Below are positions 52,589-60,433 of a DNA stretch of 64,000 nucleotides, piece by piece (position 1 is the stretch's first letter; each line of letters starts with the position of its first letter). The stretch comes from Niallia alba. Its GTDB lineage: Bacteria; Bacillota; Bacilli; Bacillales; Cytobacillaceae. The notes under the pieces were generated by a model. That model worked only from the letters and a program-made list of their open reading frames with translations, had not been told where the DNA came from and did no database searches. The stretch spans positions 1,280,001 to 1,344,000 of the forward strand of contig NZ_JABBPK010000001.1 in the NCBI RefSeq assembly GCF_012933555.1. The letters run 5' to 3'. Made by a program: the position numbers and the translations under genes.

Positions 52589-52955
52589 GAGAGACTGGGA
52601 CATAAGTATTCCAGCCAAGGATAAATCCGAACAATTATACGAAGATTCTAATGAAAGTTACGTATAATTGTTTGGTTTTTTATTGTTTTTAAAAGGAGGT
52701 TTCCATGAAGTTTAGTGCGGTTCCCCGCAGCCGGAATACACTTCGCTTTCCGTGGGGCTCGCGCTGAGCCTCCTCCTCAGCTTCGCCTCCGGGGTCTCAG
52801 ACTGTCTTGCTAATCTACGTGTATTGCGGCTGCTCTGTTTTCCCAACTAATCATATTTCCTCTTGTAAAAAGTGTGCGAAAGCAACCACTATTTACTAGC
52901 TAAATTAGAAATTGTTCGTCTTTACAGAGTATCTATCTAGTTATGTCCCAACCTT
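52589..52955 (+). repeat. Composite structured repeat, copy 4
   Basis: Ends GAGACTGGGACATAA and TTATGTCCCAACCTT. Hairpin CCGAACAATTATACG / CGTATAATTGTTTGG with T tract, core from GCAGCCGGAATACAC (52728) to GTGTATTGCGGCTGC (52833). Inside the core the segment between CTAATC and TACGTG is deleted and the arm has one uncompensated change. It follows yhaX and precedes hemZ (tandem genes). Confidence 0.9.
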
Positions 52956-53087
52956 TATCTTCTCTTGAAAATGGAAAATACAGAAAGTCTTTTGACCTTT
53001 CTAGTTATTTTTTAAACACTAAAGTATAATTGGATAAATAAAGCGTAATTATACTTCAGAATAAAAAGGTGAGTTGAAAAAATTACT

Positions 53088-54599
53088 ATGAAACAAATAT
53101 ATATACAGGGATTAACAGACGAACGTTATATAAGACCATTAGAGCATATAGGCAATTTATTTTTTGAAGATACAAAGATCTTATATAGCGAAGCAGAAGA
53201 AAAGGCAGATCTCCATGTTCATTTTGAAACTGAAATTATTGATAATGAATTTATTGTAAGAGGGAAGCTTGAGGAGCTAGAAGGCGGAAAATCAATTGAA
53301 AGTAACGCAGATCTCCGTGATTTAGCGGAAAAAGAAATATTTAAGCAAATGAAAACAGCCATTTCTAAAAGCTATTTATTGTTATTACAAGAATATACGG
53401 GGATGGTGCAAAAATGGGGTATTCTAACAGGAATTCGCCCAACAAAACTTCTCCATCGACATATGCAAAATCAGACACCAAAAGAAGAAGCCCATCAATC
53501 TCTTCGTGCAGAATATTTGATGTCAGATGAAAAAATTAATTTAATGCAGAAAATCATTGATCGACAATTAGCGGTGATTCCTGATTTATATGATTTGAAA
53601 AAGGAAGTAAGCATCTATATTGGAATTCCATTTTGTCCGACAAAGTGTGCTTATTGTACATTCCCAGCCTATGCAATTAATGGACGACAAGGTTCTGTTT
53701 CCTCCTTTTTAGGTGGGCTTCATTATGAAATGGAAAAGATTGGCGAATGGCTGAAAGAAAAAAATATCCATATTACGACTGTCTATTATGGTGGCGGTAC
53801 ACCAACTAGTATTACGGCAGAAGAAATGGACATGCTTTATGAGCGTATGTATACTTCTTTCCCAAATGTAGAAAACATTCGTGAAATCACAGTCGAAGCA
53901 GGAAGACCAGACACGATTACGCCAGAAAAGCTTGAAGTTTTAAAAAAATATAATATCGATCGCATTAGTATTAATCCACAATCATATACACAACAAACAT
54001 TAAAAGCTATTGGCAGACATCATACGGTGGAGGAAACAATTGAAAAGTATCATCTAGCTCGTAAGCATGGGATGAATAATATTAATATGGATTTGATTAT
54101 CGGTCTTCCTGGCGAGGGTGTGGAAGAGTTTAAGTATTCTCTTGATAAAACAGAAGAATTAATGCCTGAATCTTTGACCGTTCATACACTTTCGTTTAAA
54201 CGTGCATCTGAAATGACTCGCAATAAATCAAGATATAAAGTTGCAGATAGAGATGAAATCCAGGAAATGATGAAGATGGCAGAAGAATGGACAGAGGATT
54301 ATGATTATGTTCCATATTATCTATATCGTCAGAAAAATATTCTTGGTAATTTAGAGAATGTCGGCTATTCAAAGAAAAATCAAGAAAGTATCTACAATAT
54401 TATGATGATGGAAGAATTGCAGACAGTTATTGGGCTTGGCTGTGGTGCATCTAGTAAATTTATTCATCCAGTAACAGGGAAGATTACACAATTTTCTAAT
54501 CCAAAGCATCCCAAAACCTATAATGAAAGCTTCGAGGAATATACAGATAAAAAAATTATCTTATTAAACGAACATTTTTCGTTAGAAGCTTCTAAATAA
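53088..54599 (+). CDS. hemZ: HemZ, coproporphyrinogen III oxidase-like radical SAM protein
   Basis: A 503-residue radical SAM protein with the cluster motif CPTKCAYC (Cys near 183, 187, 190), YYGGGTPTS, GRPDTIT and IGLGCGASS. Length and position before yhaX neighbours match B. subtilis HemZ, annotated as oxygen-independent coproporphyrinogen dehydrogenase although its in vivo role is less certain. An N-terminal 160-residue extension is specific to HemZ. The ribosome site AAAGGTGAG is 14 bases from the ATG, a wide spacing. Confidence 0.92.
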   Translation: MKQIYIQGLTDERYIRPLEHIGNLFFEDTKILYSEAEEKADLHVHFETEIIDNEFIVRGKLEELEGGKSIESNADLRDLAEKEIFKQMKTAISKSYLLLLQEYTGMVQKWGILTGIRPTKLLHRHMQNQTPKEEAHQSLRAEYLMSDEKINLMQKIIDRQLAVIPDLYDLKKEVSIYIGIPFCPTKCAYCTFPAYAINGRQGSVSSFLGGLHYEMEKIGEWLKEKNIHITTVYYGGGTPTSITAEEMDMLYERMYTSFPNVENIREITVEAGRPDTITPEKLEVLKKYNIDRISINPQSYTQQTLKAIGRHHTVEETIEKYHLARKHGMNNINMDLIIGLPGEGVEEFKYSLDKTEELMPESLTVHTLSFKRASEMTRNKSRYKVADRDEIQEMMKMAEEWTEDYDYVPYYLYRQKNILGNLENVGYSKKNQESIYNIMMMEELQTVIGLGCGASSKFIHPVTGKITQFSNPKHPKTYNESFEEYTDKKIILLNEHFSLEASK

Positions 54600-54646
54600 G
54601 AATGCCCCCGAAAGCAAAAATGTAAAATCATTTAGAATTAAGCCAT

Positions 54647-54688
54647 AAAAATCTACTAGAATCATTTTCGGTTCTGGTAGATTTTTTT
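54647..54688 (+). terminator. Terminator after hemZ
   Basis: AAAAATCTACTAGAA / TTCTGGTAGATTTTTTT with one G-T pair. Confidence 0.85.
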
Positions 54689-54801
54689 ATTTCTTCTAGT
54701 CATTATTTTCGTATGGAAAAGAAGCAATAGTGTCAAACTAATAAATGCTTTTCACTAAATAGACAATTTTTTTATCAAGAAAAATAGTTGCTTTTTGTTG
54801 T

Positions 54802-54846
54802 AAAAACGAATAACATAGAAAATGTTGTTTTTAAATGTTCGTTTTT
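54802..54846 (+). promoter_or_regulatory. Two inverted PurBoxes (PurR operator)
   Basis: AAAAACGAATAACAT (54802-54816) and, inverted, AAATGTTCGTTTTT (54833-54846). They resemble PurR PurBoxes (core CGAAC flanked by A/T) in the usual inverted pair. The second overlaps the ribosome site, so repression by purine status is predicted. Confidence 0.6.
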
Positions 54847-54859
54847 TGGAGGTTTTTTC

Positions 54860-56158
54860 ATGTTTAAGTTAAAAGAAAATAATACTACTGTGAGAACGGA
54901 ATTAATGGCTGGATTCACAACCTTTCTAACAATGGTTTATATAGTAGTTGTCAATCCAGGTATTCTTTCACAAGCCGGAATTCCATTTGATCAAGTATTT
55001 CTGGCAACCATTATTGCAGCTGCTTTGGGGACATTATGGATGGCGCTGTTCGCAAATTATCCTATCGCAATTGCACCAGGTATGGGGTTGAACGCATACT
55101 TCGCCTTTTCTGTTGTCGGAAATAATAATGTCGATTATACGGTTGCATTATCAGCAGTATTTGTTGCCGGTATTATTTTTGTTATTTTATCGTTAACACC
55201 ATTTAGAGAAAAATTAATTCTTGCGATTCCGGATAACTTAAAACACGGAATAACAGCAGGTATTGGATTATTTATAGCATTTATCGGTTTAAGACAAACG
55301 GGAATTATTGTTGCTCATCCCGAAAATCTAGTCGGACTAGGCAATCTTCAGTCTCCTCCTGTCATTATCGCCCTTATTGGTTTAGCGATTACCATTGTTC
55401 TATTTAGTTTGAATGTTAGAGGGGCATTATTCATCGGGATGATTGTAACAAGTATTATTGCTTATTTTACTGGATACTTATCTTTTGACAATGGGATCAT
55501 GGCAAGACCTCATTTACCAGAAGGTCTTATCATTAGTAATCCATTTTCAGCATTTGGTGATGTGATCCAGCATGGATTGTATGCTGTTGTATTCTCCTTT
55601 TTATTGGTAACGATTTTTGATACAACTGGTACGATGATTGGTGTTGCAGAGCAAGCTGGATTAATAAAAAACAATAAATTACCTAAAGCAAGACAGGCGC
55701 TTCTTGCTGATTCACTTGGAACATCTGTAGGAGCAATGTTTGGGACAAGCCCAACAACTGCCTTTATCGAATCGACATCAGGTGTTGCAGCAGGTGGACG
55801 TACTGGATTAACAGGTGTAACTGTTTCTGTGTTGTTTATCATTTCTGCCTTTTTTGCTCCTTTAGTTAGCAGTATTTCTGGTTTATCTGCTATTACAGCT
55901 CCTGCACTAATAATTGTAGGAAGCTTGATGATGGGCGCGATTAGTGATGTGAAATGGTCTGAATTTGATGAAGCATTCCCAGCATTTTTAGTTATTCTAA
56001 GTATGCCACTTACATCAAGTATTGCAACAGGAATTGCTCTTGGGTTTATCTCTTATCCATTATTAAAGCTAGTAAAAGGAAAAGGAAAGTCTGTTCATCC
56101 ACTAGTATATGTGTTTGCTGTTTTATTCCTTTATCAACTAATTTTCTTACCACATTAA
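54860..56158 (+). CDS. NCS2/AzgA-type purine permease (PbuG/PbuO-like)
   Basis: A 432-residue permease with about 12 helices and the family motifs AGFTTFLTMVYIVVVNPGIL, APGMGLNAYF, TSPTTAFIESTSGVAAGGRTG. It imports guanine/hypoxanthine or adenine by proton symport. ATG 54860 follows TTGGAGG; the upstream in-frame start at 54788 is rejected. No guanine riboswitch is seen, but PurBoxes are, which favours a PbuO-like assignment. Confidence 0.87.
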   Translation: MFKLKENNTTVRTELMAGFTTFLTMVYIVVVNPGILSQAGIPFDQVFLATIIAAALGTLWMALFANYPIAIAPGMGLNAYFAFSVVGNNNVDYTVALSAVFVAGIIFVILSLTPFREKLILAIPDNLKHGITAGIGLFIAFIGLRQTGIIVAHPENLVGLGNLQSPPVIIALIGLAITIVLFSLNVRGALFIGMIVTSIIAYFTGYLSFDNGIMARPHLPEGLIISNPFSAFGDVIQHGLYAVVFSFLLVTIFDTTGTMIGVAEQAGLIKNNKLPKARQALLADSLGTSVGAMFGTSPTTAFIESTSGVAAGGRTGLTGVTVSVLFIISAFFAPLVSSISGLSAITAPALIIVGSLMMGAISDVKWSEFDEAFPAFLVILSMPLTSSIATGIALGFISYPLLKLVKGKGKSVHPLVYVFAVLFLYQLIFLPH

Positions 56159-56160
56159 TA

Positions 56161-56207
56161 AAAAAAGCTGCTGATAGACTCAATAGAGCTGATCAGCAGC
56201 TTTTTTT
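56161..56207 (+). terminator. Terminator after the purine permease
   Basis: AAAAAAGCTGCTGAT / ATCAGCAGCTTTTTTT, strong stem with T run. Confidence 0.9.
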
Positions 56208-56424
56208 CTTCTGCTCTTAATACTCAAATCCCCCAGCAAATCTTCTATTTGGAACGTAATGAACAGACATGTCCTTATGATTAAATTCTTAAAAACAAAA
56301 GAATAATCGCTCACTTAGAGGCTGAAAATAAACTATGCTGTATGTTACTAAAAATAATATAATATCAGTGTAAAATGAAACCTTTTACAATTCTAATCGT
56401 ATAACAGAGTGAGGAGGGGATTTT

Positions 56425-57324
56425 GTGTCATTAGAGCTAAGAAACGTGACAAAAAAATTTGGTTCGTTCACTGCAGTGGATGATTTATCTATTTCGATTC
56501 CTGAAAATGAAATGTTTGGTTTTTTAGGAGGAAATGGGGCAGGAAAGACGACTACTTTTCGGATGATTCTAGGTATATTGGAAAGTACAGCTGGAAGAAT
56601 AACATGGGATAATAAACCTATTAATTATTCAACAAGTCCGCATATTGGATATTTACCAGAAGAAAGAGGGCTGTACCCAAAATTAAAAGTGCGAGATCAG
56701 CTTGTCTATTTAGCTAGGCTGAGAGGGATGGAAAAAAAGGCTGCATTAAGAGAGCTGGAATATTGGCTGGAGCGCTTTAAAGTTCCTGAATATTTGGATA
56801 AAAAAGTGGAGGAACTTTCCAAGGGAAATCAACAAAAAATCCAATTTATTAGTGCTGTTTTACATAAGCCGAAGCTATTAATCTTAGATGAGCCATTTAG
56901 TGGATTAGACCCAGTAAATGTTGAGCAATTAAAAAGTGCAGTTGTTGATTTGAAGAATAACGGTACAAGTATTGTCTTTTCTAGCCACCGGATGGAGCAT
57001 GTAGAGGAATTATGTCAGCATCTGTGCATCATGCATAAAGGAAAGCCAGTTGTGCATGGTTCTCTAAAGGATATTAAAAGAAGCTTTGGTAAGAAAAATG
57101 TGACTATCCACGCTGACTTTGATTTAACGCATTTAATTCGTTATCCAGGTGTACTAAAATTAAAGGAAACAGCAGAGGGAGTTTCTCTTCAAATTGAAGG
57201 AGAGGAAATTGCGGAGAGAATTTTAAAAGATATTGTTGGAAAAGGCTTTATCCGCAAATTTGCATTAGAAGAGCCTTCTTTAAATGATATTTTTATCGAA
57301 AAGGTAGGTGCTTCTCTTGAATAG
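56425..57324 (+). CDS. yhaQ: ABC transporter ATPase YhaQ
   Basis: A 299-residue NatA-like ATPase (B. subtilis YhaQ has about 298). Walker A GGNGAGKTTTF, signature LSKGNQQKIQFISAVL, Walker B LLILDEPFSGLDPVN, C-terminal DUF4162-like domain. The GTG start follows GAGGAGGGG. It is coupled to yhaP, whose start lies within its end. The proposed role is sodium or peptide export; no substrate is known. Confidence 0.88.
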   Translation: MSLELRNVTKKFGSFTAVDDLSISIPENEMFGFLGGNGAGKTTTFRMILGILESTAGRITWDNKPINYSTSPHIGYLPEERGLYPKLKVRDQLVYLARLRGMEKKAALRELEYWLERFKVPEYLDKKVEELSKGNQQKIQFISAVLHKPKLLILDEPFSGLDPVNVEQLKSAVVDLKNNGTSIVFSSHRMEHVEELCQHLCIMHKGKPVVHGSLKDIKRSFGKKNVTIHADFDLTHLIRYPGVLKLKETAEGVSLQIEGEEIAERILKDIVGKGFIRKFALEEPSLNDIFIEKVGASLE

Positions 57325-58564
57325 TTTTTGGATTATCTTATTTCACACATTTTTAAGTAAGTTTAAAACCAAATCTTTTCTAATTACAACGGCTATCACC
57401 TTATTATTTGTTGTTGCACTCACAAATCTTACTACCATTATTGATACTTTTTCTGGAGAAGAAGGAAAAACAGAAGTAGCAGTAATTGATCAAAGCGATT
57501 CTTTATTGCCAATTATTCAAGAGGCAACAAAGACTTTAAATGAGGATCTGGAACTAGTTCCCTATAAGGATAGTGAAGAATCTGCTAAAAAAGAAGTAGA
57601 AGAAGGAAATTATAGTGGGTTACTGGTAGTAGATGTAGATTCAAGTAATTTACCAATCGCCACTTATTATACGATGGACATTGCAGAAACATCTATTTCC
57701 GATAATATAACAAATGGTATCCAAATGGTTAAAAGTCAATTAGCAGCTAATCAACTCAATTTAACAAATGAGCAGCTAGCAAAATTAAATGAACCAGTTT
57801 CTTTTGAGAAAATTGCCCTTGAGAAAGATGCGAAGACAGAAGAAGAATTAAATCAAGCTAGAGGGCTAGTTTATGTTCTCTTATTCTTAATTTATTTTGC
57901 CGTCATTTTGTACGCTAATATGATAGCGACAGAAGTAGCTACTGAAAAATCGTCACGTGTAATGGAAATACTGATTTCCAGTGTCTCCCCAATAAAGCAT
58001 ATGTTTGCAAAAATTCTTGGAATTGGTCTACTAAGTCTAACTCAGTTAGCGATATTGATGATTGTTGGTTATTTCTCGCTGACTAGCAATGAAAGCTTAA
58101 GTTCGATGGAAGGGTTCTTAGGGTTTAACGAGGTACCTGTAAGCACAATTATTTATGCTGCTATCTTCTTTATTTTAGGTTATTTCCTATATGCTACTCT
58201 TGCTGCTTTACTAGGCTCGCTTGTAAGTAGAATTGAAGATGTACAGCAAATGATTACACCAATGACATTATTAATTGTGGCAGGGTTTATGATTGCAATG
58301 TTTGGATTAAGTGCACCGGACACCACATTTGTAACGATTACTTCTTATATCCCATTCTTTACTCCAATGCTGATGTTTATGAGAGTAGGAATGCTGAATT
58401 TACCAGTTTGGGAGCCGATTTTAGGAATCCTTGTTTTAGTTGCAACCATTATGATTCTGGCCATTTTTGGTGCAAAAGTATATAAAGGTGGAGTGCTTAT
58501 GTATGGAAAATCTAATTCTTATAAAGATATAAAGAAAGCACTGCAACTAACGAAAAAAGAATAA
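57317..58564 (+). CDS. yhaP: ABC transporter permease YhaP
   Basis: A 415-residue NatB-like permease: one N-terminal helix, a large extracytoplasmic domain (about 45-170) and five to six C-terminal helices with TEVATEKSSRVMEILISSVSP. TTG 57317 (AGGTAGGTG upstream) is preferred to GTG 57308. It overlaps yhaQ by 8 bases. Together they form a half-transporter pair like B. subtilis YhaQP. Confidence 0.87.
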   Translation: MNSFWIILFHTFLSKFKTKSFLITTAITLLFVVALTNLTTIIDTFSGEEGKTEVAVIDQSDSLLPIIQEATKTLNEDLELVPYKDSEESAKKEVEEGNYSGLLVVDVDSSNLPIATYYTMDIAETSISDNITNGIQMVKSQLAANQLNLTNEQLAKLNEPVSFEKIALEKDAKTEEELNQARGLVYVLLFLIYFAVILYANMIATEVATEKSSRVMEILISSVSPIKHMFAKILGIGLLSLTQLAILMIVGYFSLTSNESLSSMEGFLGFNEVPVSTIIYAAIFFILGYFLYATLAALLGSLVSRIEDVQQMITPMTLLIVAGFMIAMFGLSAPDTTFVTITSYIPFFTPMLMFMRVGMLNLPVWEPILGILVLVATIMILAIFGAKVYKGGVLMYGKSNSYKDIKKALQLTKKE

Positions 58565-58570
58565 ACTTGT

Positions 58571-58995
58571 AAAGAGCTGGGACATAGGTATTTTCAACCA
58601 AATAACCTCGAACGATTATACGTACATGCTAATGAAGGTTCGTATAGTTGTTCGGGCTTTTTTTATTCGTTTTAAAAAGGAGATGTTCTATGAAGTTTGT
58701 TGCTGTTACCCGCAGCCTGAATACACTTCGCTTTCCGTGGGGCTCGCGCTGAGCCTCCTCAGCTTCGCCTCCGGGGTCTCAGGCTGTCTCGCTAATCCCA
58801 CAGGAGTCTACGTGTATTCAGGCTGCTCCGTTTTCCAAATAATTATATTTTCCATTATAAAAACAACCATTTTTTAGAAAAAAACGATTAAAAACGGAGT
58901 GTCTGTAGCGTAATGGAACGAGTTGGTTTCGCTACTAAATGAGAGATTGTTCGTCTTATCTAATCTATTATTTATTTTGTTTTGTCCCAGTCTCA
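58571..58995 (+). repeat. Composite structured repeat, copy 5
   Basis: Ends AAAGAGCTGGGACATAG and TTTTGTCCCAGTCTC. Outer hairpin CGAACGATTATACG / CGTATAGTTGTTCG pairs through two G-U pairs; core from GCAGCCTGAATACAC (58712) to GTGTATTCAGGCTGC (58826), the covaried arm pair. Extra right-wing sequence about 58880-58930 includes GTAATGGAACGAGTTGG. It follows yhaP. Confidence 0.92.
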
Positions 58996-59002
58996 TTTCC
59001 CA

Positions 59003-59110
59003 CTTTTAACGGACAGTCATCCATGAAGCAAACTTCACCAACAAGGATGAAAATAGGGGGGACGACCGTTTATTTTCATGGGAGTAAGACTCCCCTCCTC
59101 AAGCTTATGA
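59003..59110 (+). mobile_element. Partial IS200/IS605-type remnant related to 37709
   Basis: ACTTTTAACGGACAGT then, after an insertion of about 60 bp, GGGAGTAAGACTCCCC and CTCAAGCTTATGAGAATAC, matching the 37709 element. The terminal ATCAGTGGGGG hairpin is missing, and sequence degenerates after 59110. No ORF. With repeat copy 5 it fills the gap before yhaO. Confidence 0.5.
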
Positions 59111-59158
59111 GAATACAAGGTTGCATAAGATATTGAAATGAACAACAAAATAGATAAG

Positions 59159-59172
59159 AACGTGCATTCGTA
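59159..59172 (-). promoter_or_regulatory. Candidate LexA (SOS) box upstream of yhaONM
   Basis: On the minus strand CGAATGCACGTTCT matches CGAACRNRYGTTYC at 12 of 14 positions. It overlaps the -35 region of an extended -10 promoter, TGGTAGAAT (59182-59190). From memory, B. subtilis yhaONM belongs to the SOS regulon. Confidence 0.5.
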
Positions 59173-59219
59173 TTTTGTGCATGGTAGAATAGAAACAAAT
59201 AGTTTTAGGACGTGAGAGT

Positions 59220-60428
59220 ATGGAAATATCCTTTATACATTGTGCGGATTTACATTTAGACAGTCCAATGGTTGGATTGAAGAATTTGCCCGCATTTATA
59301 CATAACAAACTGAAGGAAAGTACATTTACTGCATTTAAGAAAATAATTGATACTGCCATTAGCAAAAAAGTAGACTTTATTATTATTGCTGGAGATATTT
59401 ATGATGGGGAAGACAGAAGTATAAGAGCTCAAATTCGCTTTCGAGACGAGATGCTTCGTTTAAAAGAAAAGCAAATTGAGGTGTATCTTGTGCATGGTAA
59501 CCATGATCATTTAAATGGTCGCTGGGTACAAATAGAATTGCCTCCTAATGTGCATGTTTATCCTTCTATGGTGACGTTAGAACAATTTATGAAAAATAAT
59601 GTAACGGTTAATCTCTATGGTTTTAGTTATGAAACAAGACATGTCAAAGAGAGAAAAATTGATGAATACGCACGAAGAAATGATGCCAATTTTCATATAG
59701 GAATTTTACATGGGAATTTAGAGGGAGCGACTGACCATAGTGCCTATGCTCCTTTTCAAGTGAAAGATTTGCTCGCTAAAAAAATGGACTATTGGGCTTT
59801 AGGCCATATACATAAACGTGAAATTTTAGAGACCATTCCTCCTATTATCTATCCAGGAAACATTCAAGGCCGGCATAAAAAGGAAACGGAAGTAAAGGGA
59901 TGCTACTATGTAGAATTAAGCGAAGGAGATGCTAGTTTAGAATTTATCCCAACATCTGAAGTGATTTGGGAGACAGTGAAAATAGATGCCAGCCCTGTAA
60001 GAACATTTGATGATTTATACAGACTTTGCCGGAATAAAGTTGATGAAAAGAGAGAGGAGAGATATTCCTTTATTATTTCCATCGAGATTGAACAATTGAA
60101 TTTGGAAGAAACTTTTCTCGATTCCGATTTATTAGAAATTCTCCACCAGGATGAGGTAGATGCAGACTCCTTTGTTTGGGTTGCCTCTATAAAGAGACAG
60201 GAAAATACGGCATGGTTAAAAGAGAATCTATTAAAGGAATCAGCATTTTATGAAGAATTATTTGCTGTTTCAAAGGATTCCGAGTTGGTGGATGAAGCAG
60301 TCGCTCCATTATATCAACATCCAAAAGCCCATCGTTTCTTAGAGGAGCTTTCTGTCAATGAAAAACAAGAACTAGCAAAGGAAGCAGAAGATTTGCTGCT
60401 TACAATGCTTATGAAAAGCGGGAGGTAA
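59220..60428 (+). CDS. yhaO: YhaO, SbcD/Mre11-like nuclease
   Basis: A 402-residue metallophosphoesterase with all nuclease motifs: HCADLHLDSP, GDIYDG, HGNHDH, HGN and LGHIHKRE. It is the Mre11/SbcD-like partner of the YhaN ATPase encoded 6 bases downstream. DNA end processing or repair is likely. GTGAGAG precedes the ATG; a possible LexA box is upstream. Confidence 0.92.
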   Translation: MEISFIHCADLHLDSPMVGLKNLPAFIHNKLKESTFTAFKKIIDTAISKKVDFIIIAGDIYDGEDRSIRAQIRFRDEMLRLKEKQIEVYLVHGNHDHLNGRWVQIELPPNVHVYPSMVTLEQFMKNNVTVNLYGFSYETRHVKERKIDEYARRNDANFHIGILHGNLEGATDHSAYAPFQVKDLLAKKMDYWALGHIHKREILETIPPIIYPGNIQGRHKKETEVKGCYYVELSEGDASLEFIPTSEVIWETVKIDASPVRTFDDLYRLCRNKVDEKREERYSFIISIEIEQLNLEETFLDSDLLEILHQDEVDADSFVWVASIKRQENTAWLKENLLKESAFYEELFAVSKDSELVDEAVAPLYQHPKAHRFLEELSVNEKQELAKEAEDLLLTMLMKSGR

Positions 60429-60433
60429 CCAAT

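Noticed and set aside
54690-54860. Guanine riboswitch before the purine permease
   Set aside because: The conserved three-way junction sequences are absent; PurBox-like sites are present instead.
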